Below, piece by piece: positions 25,554 to 34,158 of a DNA stretch of 64,000 nt. Below the pieces are notes generated by a model. It saw only the letters and a list, made by a program, of their open reading frames with translations. It was not told where the DNA came from and ran no database searches. Where the stretch lies: contig JAUHYD010000006.1 in NCBI GenBank assembly GCA_030426665.1, forward strand, positions 179,988 to 243,987, read 5' to 3'. This stretch comes from Bacteroidia bacterium (lineage in GTDB: Bacteria > Bacteroidota > Bacteroidia > Chitinophagales > Chitinophagaceae). The translations under genes were made by a program, and so were the position numbers. Position 1 is the stretch's first letter, and each line of letters starts with the position of its first letter.

Positions 25554-27749
25554 ATGTCGAATTTACGTTTTCAAGCTTTACAGGCGCTAGCCGCGGGCGA
25601 GGATAAAAAAGTCGCAGGCTATACAGAAAAGAAAATTACCACCATGTTCGGTAGTAATGTCTTCAACGAGCAAACAATGCGTGGCTATCTGAGCGATGAG
25701 GCATTTAAAAGCCTTGTAAATTCAGCAAAAACCGGCACAAGGGTAGATAGGAAAATGGCAGGGCAAGTCGCGGCAGGTATGAAGGCGTGGGCAGAGGAAC
25801 AAGGTGTAACGCACTTTACCCACTGGTTCCAACCGCTGACAGGTACAACTGCAGAAAAACATGATTCATTTTTTACACTAAAGGGCGACGGAACGCCCGT
25901 AGAGTTGTTTGATGGCAATGCATTGATACAGCAGGAGCCCGATGCTTCCAGCTTTCCGAATGGCGGTATCCGTGCTACTTTTGAAGCGCGTGGCTACACA
26001 GCATGGGACCCTTCATCGCCTGCATTTATTATGGAGGCTGGTTCCGGCAAAACATTGTGCATCCCTACAATATTTATAGCATATAACGGTGAGTCGCTCG
26101 ACTACAAAGCGCCCTTACTAAAATCAATAGCAGCGCTTGACAAAGCGGCAGTAAGTGTCTGTCACTATTTCGATAAGAATGTAAATAAGGTAACGGCTAC
26201 TTTGGGTTGGGAGCAGGAATATTTCGTAATAGACGAAACGATTGCTAATGCCCGGCCAGACTTAGTAATGTGCGGTCGTACGTTGTTGGGACATAGCCCG
26301 GCAAAGGGGCAGCAGCTCGATGATCACTATTTCGGCTCTATACCCGAGCGCGTCTTTGCTTTTATGCAGGACTTTGAGCAGGAAGCGTACAAGTTAGGTA
26401 TCCCGTTACGTACTCGTCACAATGAGGTTGCACCTTGCCAGTTCGAGTGTGCCCCGATTTTCGAAGAGGTGAATATTGCAGTTGATCACAACACACTGCT
26501 TATGGATGTGATGACCAAGGTTGCGAAGCGCCACAAGTTGAAGGCATTGCTGCACGAGAAGCCATTTGCAGGTGTCAATGGTTCCGGAAAACACAACAAC
26601 TGGAGTCTGGCTACCGATACAGGAGTAAACCTGTTGTCGCCCGGCAAAACACCTCGTACCAACCTCATGTTCCTGACGTTCTTTGTAAATGCCATTAAAG
26701 CGGTACATGATTATGATGATCTGATACGCGCATCAATGGCATCTGCAAGCAATGACCACCGCCTTGGTGCCAACGAGGCGCCACCGGCTATCATTTCCGT
26801 GTACATCGGCAAATACCTGACAGATGTACTTAACGAGGTAGAAACCAGAGTAAAAGAAAAGTTTAGCGAGCAGGATGAGGTAATACTTAAATTGGATATC
26901 CATAAGCAGATACCCGAATTGTTGATGGACAATACCGATAGAAACCGTACAAGTCCTTTTGCTTTTACCGGCAACAAATTCGAATTCCGGGCAGTGGGCT
27001 CTACAGCAAACTGTGGTGGTCCTATGATGGTGTTGAATACCATTATGACGGAAACGCTCAAGAAGTTCAAAGCTGATGTAGATGCCTTGATTGAGAAAGG
27101 AGAGAAGAAAGAAATAGCTATTTTGCAAGTGTTACGCTCCAGCATTACCCAGTCAAACAAAATAAGGTTTGAGGGCGATAACTATAGCGAAGAGTGGGCG
27201 GCTGAAGCGAAGAAAAGAGGACTGAATAACTTCAAAACTACGCCGGAAGCTCTGTCAGCTTACGTTACAGAGAAAGCAAAAGAGTTGTTTATCAACAACG
27301 ATATATTTACAGAGCGTGAGTTGGAAGCGCGCCACGAAATAATGCTTGAAGATTACGTGAAGAAGGTACAGATAGAGGCACGTATCATTGGCTACATATC
27401 TGCAAACCATGTTTTGCCTGCGGCTATTAACTACCAGAATACTTTGATGGAAAACATCAAAGGCCTTAAGGAGATAGGAATGGCAGAAGCAACCTATAAG
27501 GCGCAGTTCAATCTTGTTTCTGTAATTAGTGGTCATATTCAGAACATCAACGATGCCGTAGAAGCTATGATAGATGCCCGCAAAAAGGCAAATGCCGAAA
27601 ACGATATGCAGAAGCGGGCTACCATGTATTGCAACGATGTCAAGACATGTTTCGACACTATCCGCTACCATGCCGATAAGCTGGAGTTGGTGGTAGATGA
27701 TAAGCTATGGCCACTTCCTAAATACAGAGAGTTGTTGTTCATCAGATAG
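25554..27749 (+). CDS. glnN: Type III glutamine synthetase
   Basis: Synthesises glutamine from glutamate and ammonia; the ~730-residue type III form is typical of Bacteroidota. Seen: the N-terminal type III extension with FTHWFQPLTG and KHDSFF (about 80-100), the LGWEQEYFVID block (~222), RHNEVAPCQFECAP (~285), the catalytic NGSGKHNNWS (342-351), then GANEAPPAIIS and NRTSPFAFTGNKFEFRA. Length 731, normal. Encoded alone after moaA; a stem-loop follows at 27774-27802. Confidence 0.96.
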   Translation: MSNLRFQALQALAAGEDKKVAGYTEKKITTMFGSNVFNEQTMRGYLSDEAFKSLVNSAKTGTRVDRKMAGQVAAGMKAWAEEQGVTHFTHWFQPLTGTTAEKHDSFFTLKGDGTPVELFDGNALIQQEPDASSFPNGGIRATFEARGYTAWDPSSPAFIMEAGSGKTLCIPTIFIAYNGESLDYKAPLLKSIAALDKAAVSVCHYFDKNVNKVTATLGWEQEYFVIDETIANARPDLVMCGRTLLGHSPAKGQQLDDHYFGSIPERVFAFMQDFEQEAYKLGIPLRTRHNEVAPCQFECAPIFEEVNIAVDHNTLLMDVMTKVAKRHKLKALLHEKPFAGVNGSGKHNNWSLATDTGVNLLSPGKTPRTNLMFLTFFVNAIKAVHDYDDLIRASMASASNDHRLGANEAPPAIISVYIGKYLTDVLNEVETRVKEKFSEQDEVILKLDIHKQIPELLMDNTDRNRTSPFAFTGNKFEFRAVGSTANCGGPMMVLNTIMTETLKKFKADVDALIEKGEKKEIAILQVLRSSITQSNKIRFEGDNYSEEWAAEAKKRGLNNFKTTPEALSAYVTEKAKELFINNDIFTERELEARHEIMLEDYVKKVQIEARIIGYISANHVLPAAINYQNTLMENIKGLKEIGMAEATYKAQFNLVSVISGHIQNINDAVEAMIDARKKANAENDMQKRATMYCNDVKTCFDTIRYHADKLELVVDDKLWPLPKYRELLFIR

Positions 27750-27773
27750 TCAGTAAGTTCGTTTTTATATAGC

Positions 27774-27810
27774 AATGCCGTACTTCACAAGGGTGCGGCA
27801 TTGTTGTGTA
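27774..27810 (+). terminator. Likely terminator after glutamine synthetase
   Basis: Stem AATGCCGTAC (27774-27783) and GTGCGGCATT (27793-27802) with one G-T pair, followed by GTTGTGT rather than a clean T-run. It lies between convergent genes. Confidence 0.55.
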
Positions 27811-27825
27811 TGTGTCAGTTTTGTT

Positions 27826-29166
27826 TTAGTCAGTTTTTACAAAGGAAATTCTTTGTTGTATGCTTCCATTCATAGAAAAGACACTTACACAATACATCCC
27901 CATGGGAGCATCTAGTATTACCGATATAGGCTCATTCGTGGTTGCTGTTTGTTGCAGTAGCGCTCGCCCTGTTATATCTGTAATTATCATAGTTACTTGT
28001 TCATTTATGCCCGACGATACCAACGCATTAAAATTCCCTATGTTGGGATTAGGGTAAAGTTGCATTTGGTATTTTAATTCTACTTTGGGAGCACTGGGAG
28101 TTGACACTACTTTAGCTATTTTTCTTATCTTTCTGCCACTAAAACTACATACCAGCATATTACCTCCTGCATCTAACGTAACGCCGGCTGGAGTTGACAA
28201 TCGTGCAGCAGTAGCGGCCCCCCCATCGCCGTCAGACCCGCTTAATCCGTTTCCCGCTATTGCAGTAATAATCCCTGTAGTGTTGATTTTGCGAACACAA
28301 TCATTAAATGTAGCTCCAATATATAAATTTCCGTAACTGTCAATGGTAATACCAATCGGTCTATCAAATTGTGCTGCTATAGCAGCACCGCCATCGCCAC
28401 TATATCCGACCGTTCCCGTCCCCGCTACCGTAGTGATGAAACCAACAGGATTAATTTTGCGAATACGTGGATTAATGTATTCAACAACAAAAACGTTACC
28501 CACTCCATCTATTGTTACACCAGATGGCGCATATAAATTAGCATCAGTAGCAGGGATATTTTCGCCATTATATAAAGTAGCCCCTGTGCCTGCAATAGTT
28601 GTTATTATGCCCGATAAGTTTACCTTCCTAATTCTATTATTACCTTTGTCAGCAATATACAGAATCCCACCCCCATCAATAGCTATTCCGCTTGGTCCTT
28701 TTAATTCTGCTAATGTGGCCAAGCTCCCATCGCCGCTATAGCCCATAGTGCCTGTGCCTGCTACTGTGGAGATGATGCCCGTTGTATTTATTTTGCGAAC
28801 TGTAGACTGGTCTCCAATATAGATATTACTAGAGGCATCTATTGTAATACAATATGGGAACTGTAACTCTGCTACAGTAGCAGGTCCTCCGTCACCACTG
28901 TACCCGGCGGTTCCGGTACCGGCAAACGTGGTAATGGTCCCATCCGGGGTTACTTTTCGTACCCTATGGGCATCGCGCTCGCAGATATACATATTTCCGA
29001 CGGCATCTACCGCTACCCCGGTAGGTGTCTCCAATACACAGTCGGTGGCTGGCCCACCATTGCCAGGGTCAGCAGTACCGCCACCTGCGATAGTAGTAAT
29101 AATCTGTGCCTGCGCTGCACTATGCCATAAGAAGAAAGTGGTAAGGAGTATCAGTAGTTGCTTCAT
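27826..29166 (-). CDS. Secreted NHL-repeat beta-propeller with type A T9SS sorting domain (copy 1)
   Basis: A 446-residue cargo protein. Signal peptide at 1-20 (ends AAQAQ). Six NHL repeats follow (~22-355), each with a block like AGTGTAGYSGDGGPAT, a GVAVD.GN-type strand and HRVRKV/NRIRKV, giving a six-bladed propeller. Residues ~370-446 are a type A T9SS C-terminal domain: LYPNPNIGNF, then IITDITGRALLQ and GMYCVSV. Such tails direct export through the Gld/Por machine and anchoring or release at the surface. Its first ~22 residues match copy 2 (31433-32767) almost exactly. Confidence 0.92.
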   Translation of the reverse strand: MKQLLILLTTFFLWHSAAQAQIITTIAGGGTADPGNGGPATDCVLETPTGVAVDAVGNMYICERDAHRVRKVTPDGTITTFAGTGTAGYSGDGGPATVAELQFPYCITIDASSNIYIGDQSTVRKINTTGIISTVAGTGTMGYSGDGSLATLAELKGPSGIAIDGGGILYIADKGNNRIRKVNLSGIITTIAGTGATLYNGENIPATDANLYAPSGVTIDGVGNVFVVEYINPRIRKINPVGFITTVAGTGTVGYSGDGGAAIAAQFDRPIGITIDSYGNLYIGATFNDCVRKINTTGIITAIAGNGLSGSDGDGGAATAARLSTPAGVTLDAGGNMLVCSFSGRKIRKIAKVVSTPSAPKVELKYQMQLYPNPNIGNFNALVSSGINEQVTMIITDITGRALLQQTATTNEPISVILDAPMGMYCVSVFSMNGSIQQRISFVKTD

Positions 29167-29348
29167 AAGGTGGTTTTTCGGTCACAAGATAGCTTCAATA
29201 TTATAGACGAATCATCGCTAGTTATTCTTGGGTATTACTAAGCCACTTCTGAGTGCATTTTGTGTTGTAGGAGATTGTCTGCTCACAATATGTTTCACTT
29301 TTCTCATCCAAACAACTTTTCCTATATTTAGACTTAGAGCTGAACGTT

Positions 29349-30080
29349 ATGATACGGGTATTTTCAGGTTGGTCAGTTTTGCTGGTATGTGCGTTTATTC
29401 AGATACTGGGAATGTCTTCATGCGCCGGAACACGCAAAACATTTTTTAGCCCCGAGACTGGGTTTCATACAATTGGCAATCCCGACATTTTATGGCATAA
29501 AGTTGTTTATCGAGAAATGAACCTATTGCATAAGCAAAACCAGCCTTTGCAGTCGATTGCCGACTCGGTTGGTATTAAGAGCAATTTCAACTCTTTCTTG
29601 TACGATGTTTTGAAGGAGGGTATTGTTGATATATATATCAGTACAGATAGCACTGGTAGACAGGCCGATAGTCGGTTACTGAGTAACTATAAAAATGGTC
29701 GGGATATCGAAAAGTATGTAATGGTGGAGGAATGGTTTTTTGTCAGAGATTCCGGTAAGGTGTACGTGAGAATTATTGGTATTGGACCTCGTATTCCTGG
29801 CGATAAATTACTTAATTCAGAGGCAGTATCACAGGCCGCTGACGGAACTTATGACAAATGCGACGATGCTTCCGTTGCTCCATCATTTTATATCAAATAC
29901 AGTCAGTTAGCACCATATCTCAAGAGCCATTTTTTAAGGCGTGACGATAAGAAATTCTCTTGTCACGATTTTTTTGAGGAAAGGAGCTTTTCGAGTAGGA
30001 TAGTATGTATTAGAATGCCATCAGATACAACCGCCGATATTCAGGTGCCGCTCAGCATGTCCGATTTCTGGGTCTATTAA
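29349..30080 (+). CDS. Divergent GldN-like lipoprotein, candidate accessory T9SS subunit
   Basis: A 243-residue probable lipoprotein (hydrophobic 8-21, lipobox-like GMSSC, Cys25). Several blocks align with GldN of this window: KVVYREMNL (51-59) with KRIWREIDL; GKVYVRIIGIGP (136-147) with GKVITRIIGLSP; and FFEERSFSSRIV (208-219) with FVQRRFRSRIV, in the same order and similar spacing. It lacks the charged C-terminal tail of GldN. It stands alone, divergent from the NHL copy 1 gene and convergent to a small exported-protein gene. The homology is my alignment by eye; the function is inferred. Confidence 0.7.
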   Translation: MIRVFSGWSVLLVCAFIQILGMSSCAGTRKTFFSPETGFHTIGNPDILWHKVVYREMNLLHKQNQPLQSIADSVGIKSNFNSFLYDVLKEGIVDIYISTDSTGRQADSRLLSNYKNGRDIEKYVMVEEWFFVRDSGKVYVRIIGIGPRIPGDKLLNSEAVSQAADGTYDKCDDASVAPSFYIKYSQLAPYLKSHFLRRDDKKFSCHDFFEERSFSSRIVCIRMPSDTTADIQVPLSMSDFWVY

Positions 30081-30114
30081 GCTTTAAATACAATGATCGT
30101 TGGTCGTGTTATAG

Positions 30115-30348
30115 TTACTTCTTTGGACCCTTTATACGAATAGCGAAACCAAAAAAGTTCTTCATGCGATAGTACGTATCATTCTTGCTGTCATAGTACC
30201 ATTTATGGAGCTTTTTCTTTGGCTTGTCTACATGTATTAATCTCATGCTGCCCCAAAAAGTTTGTTTAATCAGGATATATTGAGGTGCAGCTTGCGATTG
30301 AACTAATGAAAAAATCAGAAATGAAATAATTAATACTACCTTTTTCAT
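30115..30348 (-). CDS. Small basic exported protein (copy 1)
   Basis: A 77-residue protein of unknown function. Residues 1-20 look like a signal peptide (MKKVVLIISFLIF... SQAA). The mature part is very basic and aromatic, with KPKKKLHKWYYD and a TYYRMKNFFGFAIR stretch. It lies in a block of about 412 bp repeated at 33159-33570. Convergent with the GldN-like gene, 34 bases apart. Confidence 0.65.
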   Translation of the reverse strand: MKKVVLIISFLIFSLVQSQAAPQYILIKQTFWGSMRLIHVDKPKKKLHKWYYDSKNDTYYRMKNFFGFAIRIKGPKK

Positions 30349-30539
30349 ATGAGTAACTTTTTACTAAAGGTAGTAAATTCATATTGACTTCAAGTTTGTA
30401 CTCGCAATGCGTTCTTAGGGAGTCGAGTATGTATCTTACACCCATAATCGTTAAAGTGCAAAGAAAAAGGGCAGGTTATTGAACCTGCCCTGAAATTCCA
30501 ATAAAATAAGTATCACGACCTTGTGCGTATCGGATATCA
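30128..30539. repeat. Direct repeat, copy 1 of 412-bp block
   Basis: Matches 33159-33570 with a constant offset of 3031 bases and no net gaps, roughly 90% identical by eye. The coding part is better conserved (about 8 differences in 222 bases) than the flanking part (about 26 in 190). It contains the small exported-protein gene, its upstream region and a terminator. Confidence 0.9.
30461..30490 (-). terminator. Rho-independent terminator on the minus strand (copy 1)
   Basis: Perfect stem GGGCAGGTT / AACCTGCCC (30469-30490), loop ATTG. Read on the minus strand it is followed by CTTTTTCTTT-type tail (plus-strand AAGAAAAAG at 30461-30469). It would end the transcript of the truncated cargo gene 30552-31402. 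Confidence 0.85.
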
Positions 30540-30551
30540 AATGCCTTAGCT

Positions 30552-31402
30552 CTATATACACGACACTATGTGTTTTGCGAATCCCCCATCATAAGGGAAG
30601 TGCCAATTTTGAATTTGAGTATAATTATACGGTGTGCCGCCATCAACTCCAGAAATGACGTGAAGTGTATATATATCACGCGAGTCATCACTATTCACTT
30701 TGTTTGCGACTATTCCCGGCGCATTATGCTCACTGGAGCTGGCAATCATGTGCCTGTATGGTTCGTCGCAGTCAGGTTCATTCATCAGGTGTTCCGTTAT
30801 TGTGTACCATGATGATACAGGCACGCTTGAGTTACCAAATGCCACAGGGTCAATATCTATGCGAATAACTCGTAGTATTAGTGGCTCTGCAGAAGTAAAA
30901 GGGCCACTAGTCGGGTCCTCCATAGCTGACCAGAACATCATATAGTAGCTGTGGCATTTGCCAGGTACAGGAAATATTGGTATTTCTGAAATTGCATTTT
31001 TAGCATTGGTATATACTTTTGCATCGGGGTCATATGTGCAGGGTGTTGGTGTTGTTATCAGGTGTTCAAATGAAAATATTTGGCTGCCTGTTGTGTTGGC
31101 TGCGTATATGCCGTTTGCATTGACAGAAAACAACAAATTTCCAGCCCGGTCATAAACGCTGTTTTTATAGAATAATGTCGTTATGGATAAGGTGCTATAC
31201 GGGTCATCTTGCTCCGGAATACCAGTAAACGAAACCGAAGACGGTGTAACGGCACATGTCATCCGGTTATTATTGCTACAGCCGGCATTTCCGAAAATAG
31301 ACAGGTAGTTGACTTGTGCATAGAGGTATGCATTTGCAAATGGGCAGAATAGTACAAAGCAAAGTACTGCTAATTTTTTTTGAAATGATTTTTTGGGTAC
31401 AT
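30552..31402 (-). pseudogene. Truncated, frameshifted gene of a secreted T9SS-type cargo protein
   Basis: The frame 30552-31262 (236 aa from its first ATG) stays open upstream to 31412 and reads a good signal peptide (LAVLCFVLFCPFANAYLYAQ) but with no start codon. An ATG at 31402 (MYPKNHFKK) lies one frame away; the two join if the A8 run at 31374-31381 gains one A. The body (AGNLLFSVNANGIY, EIPIFPVPGKCHSYYMMFWSA) resembles the N-terminal propeller-like region of large T9SS cargo. The stop falls 13 bases from the edge of the 412-bp repeat, so the 3' part was probably lost there. It follows NHL copy 2 by 30 bases. Confidence 0.65.
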
Positions 31403-31432
31403 ATTTTTTTGGTTTAGGTGAATAATAAAATT

Positions 31433-32767
31433 TTATCGAAACAGGTTAATTTTTTGACTTTTTGTATGTTTATCGGTAATGGTGGTGACTATATAAATCC
31501 CCGAAGGAGCATCTAACGTTACAGGTATCCGCTCATTAGTACTTGCACTTTGGTACAGTAGTGCTCGCCCTGTAATATCGGTGATAACAATTCGCAAATC
31601 TTCCTTGTGAACCGTAGTTACATGTATATTAAATTGTCCGTTATTGGGGTTTGGGTATAATAGCATGCCATTATTGGCTGATGATTTACGAATTGGATTT
31701 ACGGCTACAATACCCGATACTTTTCTTACCTTTCTGTTTCCGAAATCACAAATATACAAGTCGCCGCCGGGGTTTATCGCCAACCCGACAGGAGATGCCA
31801 GCCGTGCAGCAGTAGCTGAGCCTCCGTCGCCATCAGAGCCACCTACCCCCGTGCCGGCGATGGTAGCGATAGTGCCGGACGTATTTATCTTTCGCACGCA
31901 ATCGTTATATGTTGCGCCTATGTATATATTGCCATAGCTATCAAGGGCTATTCCTATCGGTCTGTCAAATTCTGCCGCGGTAGCGGGACCTCCGTCTCCA
32001 CTATAGCCTGTAGTGCCGGTACCGGCTACTGTGGAAATAATTCCGGCAGGGTTAATTTTACGGACACGCTGACCCTGGGATTCAACAATAAATATGTTAC
32101 CAACATCATCGACGGCTACTCCAGAAGGCGTGTATAGGTTGGCATCTGTTGCGGGGATGCCGTCACCATTATACCAGGCATCACCTGTTCCGGCAATAGT
32201 GGTAATAATACCTGACGCATTTACTTTTCTGATTCTCCTATTGTCAATGTCAGCAATGTATAGATTGCCCGATACATCAACGGCAATACCGCTTGGTCCC
32301 TTTAGTTCTGCCGCAGTGGCAAGTCCTCCATCTCCACTATATCCCTGTGTTCCAGACCCTGCAATAGTAGAGATAATGCCAGAGGTATTTATCTTTCGTA
32401 CGGTTGATTGGTCGCCTATATATATATTGTCGGTAGCGTCAATTGCTATTGAGTAGGGGAATTGAAACTCTGCTGCGGTAGCAGGTCCTCCATCTCCACT
32501 ATAGCCCTCTGTGCCGGTACCGGCAAATGTAGATATTATGCCATCCGGTGTTACCTTCCGCACGCGGTGTTCGTCTCGTTCACATATATAAAAGTTGCCG
32601 GCTGCATCCACAGCCACACCTGTGGGCTTGTTAAGTTTTGCATCGGTAGCAGGCTGTCCGTCACCGGGGTTTGCTGTGCCACCACCCGCCACGGTAGTAA
32701 TAATCTGTGCCTGCGCTGCACTATGCCATAAGAAAAAAGTGGTAAGGAGTATCAGTAGTTGCTTCAT
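31433..32767 (-). CDS. Secreted NHL-repeat beta-propeller with type A T9SS sorting domain (copy 2)
   Basis: A 444-residue paralogue of copy 1: same signal peptide (1-20), six NHL repeats (~22-355) with blocks such as AGTGTEGYSGDGGPAT and NRKVRKV, and a type A T9SS C-terminal domain (LYPNPNNGQFN, IVITDITGRALLY, GIYIVTT). The propeller is more similar to copy 1 than the linker before the tail. It is followed by the truncated cargo gene in the same direction, probably one transcript. The ligand of the propeller is unknown. Confidence 0.92.
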   Translation of the reverse strand: MKQLLILLTTFFLWHSAAQAQIITTVAGGGTANPGDGQPATDAKLNKPTGVAVDAAGNFYICERDEHRVRKVTPDGIISTFAGTGTEGYSGDGGPATAAEFQFPYSIAIDATDNIYIGDQSTVRKINTSGIISTIAGSGTQGYSGDGGLATAAELKGPSGIAVDVSGNLYIADIDNRRIRKVNASGIITTIAGTGDAWYNGDGIPATDANLYTPSGVAVDDVGNIFIVESQGQRVRKINPAGIISTVAGTGTTGYSGDGGPATAAEFDRPIGIALDSYGNIYIGATYNDCVRKINTSGTIATIAGTGVGGSDGDGGSATAARLASPVGLAINPGGDLYICDFGNRKVRKVSGIVAVNPIRKSSANNGMLLYPNPNNGQFNIHVTTVHKEDLRIVITDITGRALLYQSASTNERIPVTLDAPSGIYIVTTITDKHTKSQKINLFR

Positions 32768-33142
32768 AAACTATATTTATAACATAAATTTTGGTATTTC
32801 ATATCAATAAAGACGTATCATTAACAAGAAGCCTTTGGTTTTTCGTAATTTTTTGTTCATACTATAATTGTTATGCATTATAATTAAAGAAGACAATGCA
32901 ATTTTCATAAATCCGACGAATGGTATGTTTTTCGTCATGAAGTGTATGATTTGTCCGCCGAACGGTAAATAGAAGCTATTGCATGAAACAATAACAATAT
33001 GTTTTGATAGTAGCACTCAAATAACATGTGTTGCCCACATTTGGGCTTAAAGCTAATAGCAAATGTCACGATACCTCTCAGAAAATCTTGATTTCGAGAT
33101 TTACTAAAAGCGAGAACGTAAAGTCCCGGATTTGTTTGAGGT
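32768..33142. other. AT-rich non-coding stretch
   Basis: About 375 bases between NHL copy 2 and the second small exported-protein copy. It occupies the position that in the first block holds the GldN-like gene, but I see no remnant of that gene. Presumably it holds the promoter of NHL copy 2; a 70-codon frame on the minus strand looks random. Confidence 0.5.
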
Positions 33143-33379
33143 TTATTTGTTTTTTTCTCCCTTTATACGAATAGCGAAACCCCAAAAGCTCTTCATGCGA
33201 TAGTACGTATCATTCTTGCGGTCATAGTACCATTTATGCAGCTTTTTCTTTGGCTTGTCCACATGTATTAATCTCATGCTGCCCCAAAAAGTTTGTTTAA
33301 TCACGATATATTGAGGTGCAGCTTGCGATTGAACTAATGAAAAAATCAGAAATGAAATAATTAATACTACCTTTTTTAT
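33143..33379 (-). pseudogene. Small basic exported protein, copy 2, with ATA in place of the start ATG
   Basis: A 78-codon frame, close to copy 1 (30115-30348): the sequence after the first codon begins KKVVLIISF and runs through KPKKKLHKWYYD to WGFAIRIKGEKNK. The codon aligned to the initiator is ATA (33377-33379), and no ATG, GTG or TTG lies in frame at the start. It could be silent, or initiate at ATA, ATT or another rare codon. Absence of internal stops and the better conservation of the coding part argue that loss, if any, is recent. Confidence 0.6.
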
Positions 33380-33570
33380 ATGAGTAACTTTTTACTAAAG
33401 TTAGTAAATCCAAAAAGACTGCAAGTTTGCACTTGCAATGCGTTCTTAGGGAGTCTGGCGTGTAATTAGCACCCATTATCGTTAAAGTGTAAAGAAAAAG
33501 GGCAGGTAATTGAACCTGCCCTGATATTCCAATAAAATATGTATCACGACCTTGCGTATATCGGATATCA
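33159..33570. repeat. Direct repeat, copy 2 of 412-bp block
   Basis: Second copy of 30128-30539. The match ends sharply at CGGATATCA (33562-33570), after which this copy runs into a REP-like element and the first copy into the truncated cargo gene. Confidence 0.9.
33490..33521 (-). terminator. Rho-independent terminator on the minus strand (copy 2)
   Basis: Stem GGGCAGGT (33500-33507) and ACCTGCCC (33514-33521), with an A-rich plus-strand flank giving a U-rich tail on the minus strand. Placed to end the DUF1573 transcript, whose last gene stops at 33694. Confidence 0.8.
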
Positions 33571-33571
33571 C

Positions 33572-33702
33572 CTCTCTCTTTGTGCCTACCCCGAAACAAT
33601 CAGGGGACAGTAACGAGTTGCATGAACTATTTCAACCCACCTCCCTCCCTGTGCCTGCCCCGAAACAATCGGGGGAGAGGGTCGGGGAGAGGCTTACATA
33701 TC
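33572..33702. repeat. REP-like extragenic elements (two partial units)
   Basis: Two related units: TGTGCCTACCCCGAAACAAT with a following CAGGGGA, and TGTGCCTGCCCCGAAACAAT with CGGGGGAGAGGGTCGGGGAGAGG. The second forms a CCCCGA/TCGGGG hairpin. The end part GAGAGGGTCGGGGAGAG recurs at 37102-37118. Confidence 0.7.
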
Positions 33703-34122
33703 CTTCGCATCACCCTTAATATACAGCACGTAGCGTTTCTCTCCATGCGGAGTGACGGCATTAGACTGTATATATACTTCCTTGTGGAATACGCCATGTT
33801 GCTCTTCGGTTTTCAGCCCAAGCTGAATAAAACCTTTCTGACCCGGCAATACGGGTGCCTTACTCCATTCCACGTTGGTACATCCGCACGATGGCGTTAC
33901 ATTCATTACGATAATCGGTTCGGTACCTACATTAGTAAACTCAAATGTGTGCATAGCTACAGGACCTCTTTTTATCACACCAAAATCATGCGTTTCCCCA
34001 TCTGCAAACTTAAAGCGAGGACCTGTTAATTGCTCTTTTGCTGTTTTGTCCTGCGCAAATGTTACTGTGCTGATGCTGCCCACAAGCAACATACATATCA
34101 GCGGAATAAATAGTTTTTTCAT
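33694..34122 (-). CDS. DUF1573 exported protein (third of three)
   Basis: A 142-residue exported protein (signal peptide 1-23, TFAQ end) with one DUF1573 Ig-like domain: HDFGVIKRGPVAMHTFEFTN, PIIVMNVTPSCGCTNVEW and PGQKGFI. The CGCT motif is typical. It is a shorter, lysine-rich member. The stop overlaps the end of the REP-like element. The periplasmic or surface role of the family is unknown. Confidence 0.88.
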   Translation of the reverse strand: MKKLFIPLICMLLVGSISTVTFAQDKTAKEQLTGPRFKFADGETHDFGVIKRGPVAMHTFEFTNVGTEPIIVMNVTPSCGCTNVEWSKAPVLPGQKGFIQLGLKTEEQHGVFHKEVYIQSNAVTPHGEKRYVLYIKGDAKDM

Positions 34123-34158
34123 AAATGATGTCGTTTAATATTTTAAGACCTTCCCTTT

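Noticed and set aside
29228..29449. 73-residue plus-strand frame overlapping the GldN-like gene start
   Set aside because: Out of frame with the signal peptide and lipobox of the real gene; no coding pattern.
32804..33016. 70-residue minus-strand frame upstream of NHL copy 2
   Set aside because: No signal, no family pattern, AT-rich; likely random.
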